Of a stretch of DNA of 64,000 bases, positions 8,374-14,730 are shown piece by piece. How positions within the stretch are numbered: position 1 is the stretch's first letter; each line of letters starts with the position of its first letter. The DNA is from Stenotrophomonas oahuensis (GTDB lineage Bacteria > Pseudomonadota > Gammaproteobacteria > Xanthomonadales > Xanthomonadaceae), in assembly GCF_031834595.1 (NCBI RefSeq), contig NZ_CP115541.1, positions 744,001 through 808,000 of the forward strand, in the 5' to 3' direction. The notes under the pieces were generated by a model. The model did not search any database and was not told the origin of the DNA. It was given only the letters and a program-made list of their open reading frames with translations. A program made the position numbers and the translations under genes.

Positions 8374-9255
8374 ATGCGCCGCATGCGACCCTTCAGTGCC
8401 CCCCAGCTCAACCCCGCAACCGAATCCGGCTGGCGCCGGACCTGGTTCGACATCATCTACCGCCACGACACCCGGCCCTCGCGCAATTTCGACCTGCTGC
8501 TGGTCTACGCCATCATCGCCAGCGTGCTGGTGGTCATGTTCGACAGCGTGCAGCGCTTCCACCTGGCCCATGCCAGCTGGCTGTACGTGGTCGAATGGGG
8601 CTTCACCATTCTGTTCACCGCCGAGTACCTGCTGCGGCTGGTGGTGGTGAAGCGGCCCCTGCGCTATGCGTTCAGCATCTGGGGCATCATCGACCTGGCC
8701 TCGATCCTGCCCACCTATCTGTCGCTGTTCATCCCTGGCGCACAGAGCCTGCTGGTGGTGCGCGCGCTGCGCATCCTGCGCGTGTTCCGCATTCTCAAGC
8801 TGACCCGCTACATCGAAGAAAGCGGCGTGCTGATGGAATCGCTGTGGCGCAGCCGGCGCAAGATCCTGCTGTTCCTGTTCACGGTGATCACCATCACCAT
8901 CATCGCCGGCACCATGATGTATGTGATCGAGGGGCCGAATCATGGCTTCACCAGCATTCCCAGTGCGATGTACTGGGCGGTGGTGACCATGGCCACGGTC
9001 GGATTTGGCGACATCGTGCCGCAGACGGTGCTGGGGCGGTTTGTGACCTCTGTTTTGATTCTGATTGGTTACAGCATCATTGCGGTGCCTACCGGGATCT
9101 ATACCGCCGAGCTCGCCAACACCATGCGCGACGCCGAGCGGGCGTCGCGGCGCGATGCGCGCGGGTGCCCGCATTGCGGGCTGGAGGGGCATGAGACGGA
9201 TGCGCGGCATTGCCGGGGGTGTGGGGAGAAGTTGCCTGAGGTGTTCAATCAATGA
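8374..9255 (+). CDS. Voltage-gated-type K+ channel with C-terminal zinc ribbon
   Basis: This 293-residue inner-membrane ion channel (6-TM architecture) has S1-S3 helices at about residues 40-120. An S4 helix with arginines every third residue (RALRILRVFRILKLTRY) follows. Then come S5, a pore loop with filter ATVGFGDI (Gly210-Phe-Gly-Asp213; TVGYGD is canonical) and S6. Unusually, the cytosolic tail ends in CPHC (265-268) and CRGC (280-283), a predicted zinc-ribbon knuckle pair. Such tails could sense metal or thiol redox or aid tetramer assembly; this is inference. It is divergent from argD. Confidence 0.88.
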   Translation: MRRMRPFSAPQLNPATESGWRRTWFDIIYRHDTRPSRNFDLLLVYAIIASVLVVMFDSVQRFHLAHASWLYVVEWGFTILFTAEYLLRLVVVKRPLRYAFSIWGIIDLASILPTYLSLFIPGAQSLLVVRALRILRVFRILKLTRYIEESGVLMESLWRSRRKILLFLFTVITITIIAGTMMYVIEGPNHGFTSIPSAMYWAVVTMATVGFGDIVPQTVLGRFVTSVLILIGYSIIAVPTGIYTAELANTMRDAERASRRDARGCPHCGLEGHETDARHCRGCGEKLPEVFNQ

Positions 9256-9299
9256 ATTCCCGCGTGGAGACACGTGTGGGACGGGCTCGGCCATCGGGT

Positions 9300-9463
9300 G
9301 TGGGGACGGGCCATGCCCGTCCGCTCTTCGTTCCGGGGTCATGAACGCCTGATGCGTTTCTTCGGCTGGCTCTAAACATCGGCCACGCACCGCCGCCGTG
9401 TTGCCCCGCCTTCGGATGCTTGCGCCGCGCTGCGCGCGGTTGACGCGCATGACGTGTCGCTAC
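9300..9463. repeat. REPIN-like element, copy 1
   Basis: Its core, 9303-9451 (149 bases), is identical to 9478-9626. The unit consists of a left palindrome (gacgggccatgcccgtc), a spacer of about 105 bases and a right palindrome degenerated to gacgcgcatgacgtgtc, ending in CTAC at 9460-9463. No GTAG is preserved at the left edge. Confidence 0.8.
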
Positions 9464-9474
9464 AGGCATCCCGC

Positions 9475-9638
9475 GTAGGGACGGGCCATGCCCGTCCGCT
9501 CTTCGTTCCGGGGTCATGAACGCCTGATGCGTTTCTTCGGCTGGCTCTAAACATCGGCCACGCACCGCCGCCGTGTTGCCCCGCCTTCGGATGCTTGCGC
9601 CGCGCTGCGCGCGGTTGACGCGCATGGCGCGTCACTAC
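9475..9638. repeat. REPIN-like element, copy 2
   Basis: This is an intact unit: GTAG (9475-9478), palindrome gacgggccatgcccgtc, the same spacer as copy 1, palindrome gacgcgcatggcgcgtc and CTAC (9635-9638). The two REPs face each other, the REPIN arrangement. It lies 175 bases downstream of copy 1 in direct orientation. After CTAC a further shared tail (cgaattgctacgtgcgcagg) also follows copy 3. Confidence 0.85.
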
Positions 9639-9903
9639 GAATTGCTACGTGCGCAGGACGATTGCGCTGTTCGCCGGGCGCACGCCCGGCGGAGCTCCGG
9701 TTGGCATTTGCGTCATCCACCAGAAAAACGCGCGGCATAGGAATCTGTGCAATCACGGATTCCAGAACGCCCATTCTGCGTACCAAGTCTCAAAAATCCC
9801 GGGCTGAAAACGTCATTCCGTCAGTGAAACCGCATGACGGCGAAAACACGTCGGAAATGGCTCTATCCATTCGAAGGCGATCGGCGCATTGTCCGCCCCG
9901 GGT
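9639..9903. other. Gap without a supported gene
   Basis: These 265 bases lie between the REPIN pair and the SymE leader. Short open frames exist on both strands (for example 9662-9907), but none has a ribosome site or recognisable family features. The first about 35 bases repeat sequence also found after the third REPIN copy. The composition is less GC-rich than the neighbouring core genes, consistent with accessory DNA. Confidence 0.4.
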
Positions 9904-10079
9904 GTAGCAACCCGCTCGTTGATAGTAAATTTTTGTGCGTCCCTTAGTCGGGAGGGTGGTTAATACAACACCCTCGTGAGGGGGAAATATGCCACACCGT
10001 CTAATCAACGAGCGGTTGCTAACCTCCCGACCCCCTCGCCCTTCCGGCGAGGGGCATTCCCCGATGCTGGAGACTTAGC
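9904..10079 (+). promoter_or_regulatory. Structured leader upstream of the SymE-like gene
   Basis: Two inverted repeats interleave. Arm A is 9906-9923 (agcaacccgctcgttgat) and its partner A' is 10004-10020. Arm B is 9947-9955 (gtcgggagg) and its partner B' is 10023-10031. The order A-B-A'-B' would make a pseudoknot if both form. Two local hairpins add to it: 9971-9982 (ccctcgtgaggg) and 10032-10054 (cccctcgcc...ggcgagggg). The SymE ribosome site (ggagac) follows at about 10069. A cis-acting RNA or an antisense target is plausible; the family is not recognised. Confidence 0.5.
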
Positions 10080-10427
10080 ATGAGTAAGCGCAAGGCCAAC
10101 AGGCCGCACCGTAGTGCCCACACCTCTGCAGTCCAACCGATGTATCAACGCTGCCAGTGCTGCAACAGCGTCCTGCAGCCGCCGGTGCTCAATCACCACC
10201 CCGTTCCTTTCATCATCCTGCATGGCACGTGGCTGCGTGAGATGGGCATGGACGTGGGCGATCGCCTGATCGTCGAGGCCGGTCGCGGCCTGCTCACCGT
10301 TGCCCTGGTCGGCCCGCGTGATCGCGTGGATGCGGTCATGCCGAATGGACCGGACGGCGTGATTCACCAGATGCATTTCACCGAGGTGCATGCAGACCCG
10401 ATCCGGCAGATGTCGGCGGTAGCGTAA
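10080..10427 (+). CDS. SymE-type toxin domain protein
   Basis: This 115-residue protein's C-terminal half matches the SymE fold (SpoVT/AbrB-like): PFIILHGTWLREMGMDVGDRL (about residues 42-62) followed by VEAGRGLLTVALV. SymE of E. coli is an SOS-induced, RNA-condensing or RNA-degrading protein controlled by an antisense RNA. Many genomes carry SymE homologues of unknown role. The N-terminus is basic and has a CQCC motif. The start at 10080 has a ggaga ribosome site 7-8 bases upstream. It sits among REPINs, apart from core operons, suggesting acquired DNA. Confidence 0.75.
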   Translation: MSKRKANRPHRSAHTSAVQPMYQRCQCCNSVLQPPVLNHHPVPFIILHGTWLREMGMDVGDRLIVEAGRGLLTVALVGPRDRVDAVMPNGPDGVIHQMHFTEVHADPIRQMSAVA

Positions 10428-10474
10428 GGCCCCGCGTCCGACCGGCCGGCGGACGCCCTCCCCTTCGCAAAACC

Positions 10475-10639
10475 GTAGAGCCACGCCCTGCGTGGCGGCT
10501 CTCCGCTCCGACGTCATGAACGCCTGACGCGCATCTTCGGCCGCCTCTAAACGTCGGCCAAGTCCAGGCACCGTATTGCATCGCCTTCGGACGCTTGTGC
10601 CGCGCTGCGCGCGGGTACCACGCATGGCGTGGTACCTAC
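10475..10639. repeat. REPIN-like element, copy 3 (diverged)
   Basis: GTAG (10475) with stem gagccacgc-cct-gcgtggcggctc opens the unit. A spacer follows that shares blocks with copies 1 and 2 (tcatgaacgcctgacgcg, ctctaaacgtcggcca, cgccttcggacgcttg, gccgcgctgcgcgcgg). It closes with ggtaccacgc-at-ggcgtggtac and CTAC (10636-10639). The hairpin stems differ in sequence from copies 1-2 but keep pairing (compensated changes). The tail cgaattgttacgtgcgcagg after it matches the tail of copy 2. Confidence 0.8.
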
Positions 10640-10713
10640 GAATTGTTACGTGCGCAGGTCGATTGCGCTGTAAAGCGCGGCGGTCGTTGTTCCGCCGCGC
10701 CTGGGACCGCTGT

Positions 10714-11688
10714 TTACATCCGGTTGCTGCGCTGGACCAGATCGTTGTATTTCGCCAACAGCTTGGTCGACGAACCGCTTGGGGCCAGCGTCGGGTCGTT
10801 CATCCACTGGATTTCCAGCTTGCTGTAAGGCTTCTTGTCGCGCACACGGGCCACGCGTTCCTTGCTCTCGCGGCGGAACGCTTCGGCCGACATCTCGAAC
10901 GTGCTCCACTTGGTGTCGCCCTGCGTCGGCTTGACCTTGGCGTGCGCCTCGTCCGACAACGCATTGAAGGCCGCCACGCGCTTTTCGCCTTCGGCGATGT
11001 CAAAGCCATCCTCGCCCATGAAATCCACCAGGCTTTTGGCTTCCAGCATCAGCGACAGACGATAGAACTCCATCGTGCGGCCTTCAGCCTTCTCCAGCGC
11101 GGCCAGCTGCTCACGCTGGGCCTGGTCGTTCTGCTTTTCCAGCTCGTCGCTGAAGGTCTCGCTGGCGTCGACAAACCCGCCCCAGGCCGCCATGAACGGC
11201 GCATGCAGCTGCTTGCCCTTGGCGAAGTTGTCGTCTTCATAGTCTTCGCGGGTGTAGTAGTCGCTGGCTTCCTTGGCCAGCGGCTCCAGTGCGTGCAGCT
11301 GCGCCAGATAGTTCTTGGCGGCGGCATCCAGCGCCGGCAGCTTCGGCTCGGCGGCCAGCGCGCGGTTGACCGTCTCGTCGCACTTCTTCAGACCGTAGCC
11401 ATCCACCGTCCGGGGGCCGATGGGACGCGATTCCTTGCCGGTCGGGCCCGCTTCCGGATCCTTGATCCAGCTCAGGTAGTTGTCGATGCCCCGGTGCTGG
11501 TCCGAATCGATGGCGTTGTAGCAGTCAATGTAGTCATTGAGCTTGACGGTCAGCGCTTCCTGCGCGTCCAGCTGTTCGCTGGCGGCCGCCGCCTCGGCCT
11601 TGGCCGGATCGGCCGACTTGTTGCCACAGGCACTCAGGGCCAGGGCGATCGAAACGGCCATCGTGGCCGTGCGTACTGCATGCTTCAT
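10714..11688 (-). CDS. DUF3829 (YiiG-like) lipoprotein
   Basis: This 324-residue protein has a lipoprotein signal: MKHAVRTATMAVSIALALSAC, then GNKSADPAKAEA. The mature part is long, charged and mainly alpha-helical, with LNDYIDCYNAIDSDQHRGIDNYLSW near the start, as in the DUF3829/YiiG family. The function of the family is unknown. It is a single gene; convergent repeats lie downstream, and the promoter should lie in the 150-base gap at 11689-11842. Confidence 0.8.
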   Translation of the reverse strand: MKHAVRTATMAVSIALALSACGNKSADPAKAEAAAASEQLDAQEALTVKLNDYIDCYNAIDSDQHRGIDNYLSWIKDPEAGPTGKESRPIGPRTVDGYGLKKCDETVNRALAAEPKLPALDAAAKNYLAQLHALEPLAKEASDYYTREDYEDDNFAKGKQLHAPFMAAWGGFVDASETFSDELEKQNDQAQREQLAALEKAEGRTMEFYRLSLMLEAKSLVDFMGEDGFDIAEGEKRVAAFNALSDEAHAKVKPTQGDTKWSTFEMSAEAFRRESKERVARVRDKKPYSKLEIQWMNDPTLAPSGSSTKLLAKYNDLVQRSNRM

Positions 11689-11842
11689 CCAACCTCTCCG
11701 TGTTGAAAACGTTTCCAGAGAGGGGATTCTAGCAAACAGGAAGGTGGGGAGCAGCAGTTGGTACAGGTCGGGATCGAATCATGAAAGCCGTGGAGGGCGA
11801 TTTACACCACGCTTCTGCGCTCCTCACAGAGTAACCCCACTC

Positions 11843-12166
11843 ATGATTCCCAACGGCCTTCCGCCCGCGTCCTCCATCTCCACCACTTTCAAAGCACCGT
11901 CGACCACTCCCGCTTCAAACGAGAACCGTGGTCCGGACGGCGTCACCAATGCCTACATCAGTTTCGGCTTGCAGGAATACCATGCACCTGCATGTGCAAG
12001 GCTGGCAGGTATTGACCACGAAGCCGAGCAGACGCGGCAGAAGCAAGAGGTATCTGCGCAGGCGCACGACCAGTTGGTGAACTTCGCTACGAACTTCTTC
12101 ACGATCAAGAACACGTTGGCGCAGAAAGCTGTCGATGCCGACAAGCCCTTCATCACGGGCTTGTGA
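11843..12166 (+). CDS. Hypothetical protein
   Basis: This 107-residue frame begins MIPNGLPPASSISTTFKAPS and continues with a mixed helix-rich part (EAEQTRQKQEVSAQAHDQLV). I recognise no family. The protein-like composition favours this strand over two overlapping reverse frames, which are rich in Arg and Cys. No strong ribosome site is seen before the ATG, and the N-terminus could be wrong. It might be a remnant of a larger gene in the accessory patch. Confidence 0.4.
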   Translation: MIPNGLPPASSISTTFKAPSTTPASNENRGPDGVTNAYISFGLQEYHAPACARLAGIDHEAEQTRQKQEVSAQAHDQLVNFATNFFTIKNTLAQKAVDADKPFITGL

Positions 12167-12227
12167 TGACGGCTCCCGCTCAGCTCCGAATGATTGACCT
12201 GAGCGGGAACTGACACATCTGCAGGGT

Positions 12228-12443
12228 TCAGAGCCCATAGAGTGAATCGCAGAACTCCCTCCAAAGCCGCGTCGCGCGTTCACGTGCCCCTCGCCCGAGG
12301 AGAGCCGCCACGGTTGCAGCCAACGCACACGCCAGCACTACCCCGCCGACCAACAGGCCGGTCCATCCCGGCAATGCGTAGCAACTCCACACGCCAAGTG
12401 CGGTCACGATCACGACCAGCAGCACAGAGCGGATGGGGCCCAT
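12228..12443 (-). CDS. Small membrane protein
   Basis: This 71-residue protein carries two predicted transmembrane helices: VLLVVIVTALGVWSCYALPG and LLVGGVVLACALAATVAALL. A short basic C-terminus (RGARERATRLWREF) follows. The start lies 3 bases after the stop of the SDR gene, so it is probably translated from the same mRNA. No family or function is recognised. Confidence 0.6.
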   Translation of the reverse strand: MGPIRSVLLVVIVTALGVWSCYALPGWTGLLVGGVVLACALAATVAALLGRGARERATRLWREFCDSLYGL

Positions 12444-12446
12444 GCC

Positions 12447-13265
12447 TCAATCCAGGAACAGATCCGGCAGCAGCGGCCGCGAGGGATCCACCGCATACCC
12501 GCTGAGATCGGTAACACCGGCTTCGGCCAACACTTCATCGTCCAGCAGGAAGTTGCCGTGGAAGCCAGCCGCTTCGCGGGTCAGCACCGCATACGCAGCA
12601 TCCGCCATGACCTGCGGCGTACGGCAACCGGCGGCGTCCACGCCTGGAATCATGTTGATCGCATCGGTGGCGATGACCGTGCGCGGCCACAGTGCATTCA
12701 CCGCCACGCCCTGCGGGCCGAACTCGGCGGCCAGCCCCAAGGTGACGAAGCTCATGCCCATCTTGGCCAGGGTGTAGCCGGTGTGCGGGCCCCACCACTT
12801 CGGGTTGAGGCTGGGCGGCGGAGCCAGGGTGAGAATGTGCGGGTTGGCGGCCTGCAACAGGTGCGGCAAGCAGGCCTGCGCGCACAGGAAGCTGCCACGT
12901 GAATTGACCTGCTGCATCAGGTCGAAGCGCTTCATCGGCGTATCCAGCGTGCCACGCAGCCAGATCGCGCTGGCGTTGTTGACCAGGATGTCGATGCCGC
13001 CAAAGGTGTCGACGGTGGCGGCGACTGCTGCATGCACCTGGTCTTCTTCGCGGATGTCGCACTTCAGGGCCAGCCCTTGGCCGCCCACAGCGTTCACGGC
13101 TTCGGCAGCGCTGTGGATGGTGCCGGGCAGCTTGGGGTTCGGGACCGACGATTTGGCCGCGATGGCCACGTTGGCCCCTTCGCGCGCGGCGCGCAGGGCG
13201 GTGGCCAGGCCGATGCCGCGCGAGGCACCGGTGATGAACAGGGTTTTACCTTGCAGGCTCGTCAT
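12447..13265 (-). CDS. Short-chain dehydrogenase (HSDL2-like SDR)
   Basis: This 272-residue NAD(P)-dependent oxidoreductase has the Rossmann motif TGASRGIG at about residues 12-19, a basic residue after the second strand (AAKSS), NNAS at about residues 96-99 and the catalytic YTLAKMG. The pattern NPHILTLAPPPSLNPKWW and the C-terminal NFLLDDEVL are typical of the hydroxysteroid-dehydrogenase-like 2 group, annotated as NAD(P)-dependent oxidoreductase. The substrate is unknown; acyl or lipid metabolism is possible. It is cotranscribed with a small membrane protein. Confidence 0.85.
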   Translation of the reverse strand: MTSLQGKTLFITGASRGIGLATALRAAREGANVAIAAKSSVPNPKLPGTIHSAAEAVNAVGGQGLALKCDIREEDQVHAAVAATVDTFGGIDILVNNASAIWLRGTLDTPMKRFDLMQQVNSRGSFLCAQACLPHLLQAANPHILTLAPPPSLNPKWWGPHTGYTLAKMGMSFVTLGLAAEFGPQGVAVNALWPRTVIATDAINMIPGVDAAGCRTPQVMADAAYAVLTREAAGFHGNFLLDDEVLAEAGVTDLSGYAVDPSRPLLPDLFLD

Positions 13266-13453
13266 AGCAGGGGCCGAAGAGCGAATGTAGAACTGGATTA
13301 TGCGCGCTACGTGCGTGAATTCGACAGATCCCGATGCTGCGCTGCTTGCCGACGAAACACGACATTAGCGACATTTCCGAGGTCATGCTCGGTGGAATAA
13401 CGCGACACGACACCCGGAGCCCTGCGCTACAGTGCACTAATCATGTAACACAT

Positions 13454-13648
13454 ATGAGCAGCGTCATGATGCGCAAGTTCGTGCAACAACAGAAGGAGGC
13501 CACCAAGCATGACGCCGCGTTCCGCCGCCAAGTGAAGATCGGCCTGGATTCGGCCAACGCCGGCAATCTGATCCCAGCGGCCGAAGTCAAAGCAAGGTTC
13601 GCAGCCAAGCGGGGAGCAACACGCCGTAAGCTTGAAGCCTCTGAATGA
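13454..13648 (+). CDS. Antitoxin-like protein (ParD/RHH-type, type II)
   Basis: This is a 64-residue, highly basic protein. Its C-terminal half, KIGLDSANAGNLIPAAEVKA followed by RFAAKRGATRRKLEASE, matches the tail seen in small antitoxins paired with ParE/RelE toxins. The ATG at 13454 is preceded by an A/T-rich repeat (atgtaacacatatg) that could be the autoregulatory operator. The stop overlaps the start of a toxin fragment (ATGA), the usual TA coupling. The partner is truncated, so this is probably an orphan antitoxin. The earlier in-frame start at 13334 is unlikely. Confidence 0.65.
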   Translation: MSSVMMRKFVQQQKEATKHDAAFRRQVKIGLDSANAGNLIPAAEVKARFAAKRGATRRKLEASE

Positions 13649-13728
13649 GGGAGCTGTTCTGGACGCCAGAGGCGATACAGGACCGCGACGAAATCCATGC
13701 CTTCATCGAGGCCGATTGGCTTGTTTGA
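13645..13728 (+). pseudogene. ParE/RelE toxin, truncated remnant
   Basis: Only 27 codons remain, beginning MRELFWTPEAIQDRDEIHAF and ending IEADWLV before a TGA. ParE-type toxins start in just this way (xxWTPEAxxDRxxIxxYIxxDNP) and run to about 95 residues. The match stops where DNP is expected and no later frame resumes it clearly. The gene was probably cut by a deletion or small insertion. Its start overlaps the antitoxin stop by 4 bases. After it, 13729-13968 has no gene; it contains short C-rich direct repeats (atccaagtccc) at 13819-13860. Confidence 0.65.
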
Positions 13729-13968
13729 ATCCTCGAGCGCGCCTTCGTTTTGGGTCATGCCCTAATGGGGTGATCGCCGTTATCGGCGGTCGACTGTCGT
13801 GCGACCCTACCGAGCCCATCCAAGTCCCCATCCGATCCAACATCCAAGTCCCCGCCCAGGATCCCGTTCCCGTTCCCATCAAGCACCGCACACCCCGAAT
13901 CGCGCATCAAGCGTCACGCATCTCGTAGCGGCATCGGCGACGGCGACGGCATCCAACGGTTTGCCCTC

Positions 13969-14631
13969 TCAGGGCTTCGGCCCCTGACCTTCGTTGTCTT
14001 CCCAGTGCAGGATCTTGCGGGTGACGAAGCGGTACACCGGCTTGCCGGTGCGGAACCACAAATCGCGCACCCACGAGTGACGCTTGAGCAATCTCTTCTC
14101 CACCGGAGTGAGGTACTCACGGCAATACATGCGCTTGTGTTTGAGCAGGTGGCGCAGGTCTTCGCGGGCGAGCAGGCGCATCCAGCGTGAGCGCGGGTTA
14201 CCTATCACGGCCAGCTGGAAGTCGATCAAGGCCGGGCGGCCGTCTTCGCGGACCAGCCAGTTGGCTTCCTTTGCCAGGTCGTTGTGGGCGATGCCGTGGC
14301 GGTGCACCTGCTGCAGCAGCCGGCGCGCGGCGCGGAAGTAGGCCAGGTCGCCGCGCGGGGGGCGCTGGTACATGGCGTCGCCTTCCATGAAACTGCGGTC
14401 CAGCCAGTGGCCGTCCCAGGCCAGCAGCCGGGGGGTGTCGGGCATGCCGTCCAGATGGGCCAGCGCGCGGGCTTCGCGGCGGGCCAACCACCACGCGGGC
14501 AGGCGCAGCCACCAGGGGGTGGCCCCGAGGTCACGGCGCACGAAGCGCTGGCCGTCCTGCTCGATCAGCAGGATGCGGCCGAAGCTGTCGGCCTTGAGGG
14601 CGTGCGGGGCGGTGGGCGGCGATGACGTCAT
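13969..14631 (-). CDS. RIO/Kdo-kinase-like protein kinase
   Basis: This 220-residue protein carries a compact kinase core: the catalytic loop HRHGIAHNDLAKEANWLV (HND replaces HRD, with a downstream Asn) and the metal motif ALIDFQLA (DFQ in place of DFG). The N-terminal lobe is short, with ILLIEQDGQRFVRRDL. Such proteins are annotated as serine/threonine kinases, or as lipopolysaccharide-core or RIO-like kinases. The substrate cannot be read. The gene is divergent from the DedA fusion gene, with about 100 bases between. Confidence 0.75.
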   Translation of the reverse strand: MTSSPPTAPHALKADSFGRILLIEQDGQRFVRRDLGATPWWLRLPAWWLARREARALAHLDGMPDTPRLLAWDGHWLDRSFMEGDAMYQRPPRGDLAYFRAARRLLQQVHRHGIAHNDLAKEANWLVREDGRPALIDFQLAVIGNPRSRWMRLLAREDLRHLLKHKRMYCREYLTPVEKRLLKRHSWVRDLWFRTGKPVYRFVTRKILHWEDNEGQGPKP

Positions 14632-14718
14632 GCCGCCATTCTAGGCGGTTCACGTTCATTGCCGGCAGATGACGTCGTTTCGGAGCACAGCGGTGGCAGC
14701 CAGTCAGTGTTGGCCCCC

Positions 14719-14724
14719 TATAAT
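14719..14724 (+). promoter_or_regulatory. -10 element placing the start at the DedA gene ATG
   Basis: A perfect TATAAT ends 6 bases before the ATG at 14731. A transcript starting 6-7 bases after the hexamer would begin on the start codon itself, i.e. a leaderless mRNA. The -35 region is weak. No Shine-Dalgarno is visible. Confidence 0.5.
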
Positions 14725-14730
14725 CCGACG

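Noticed and set aside
9245..9786. Minus-strand repeated peptides starting MRVNRAQRGASIRRRG
   Set aside because: The open frames are created by the REPIN duplication itself; no ribosome site and no family.
11915..12328. Minus-strand frames overlapping the hypothetical gene at 11843-12166
   Set aside because: Arg/Cys/Ser-rich composition typical of shadows; the plus-strand frame looks more protein-like, though it is also weak.
13729..13968. Continuation of the truncated toxin in another frame
   Set aside because: The NPRAR string after a frame change vaguely recalls the toxin pattern, but later residues do not follow it and the frame is Pro/Ile-rich repeat-like sequence.
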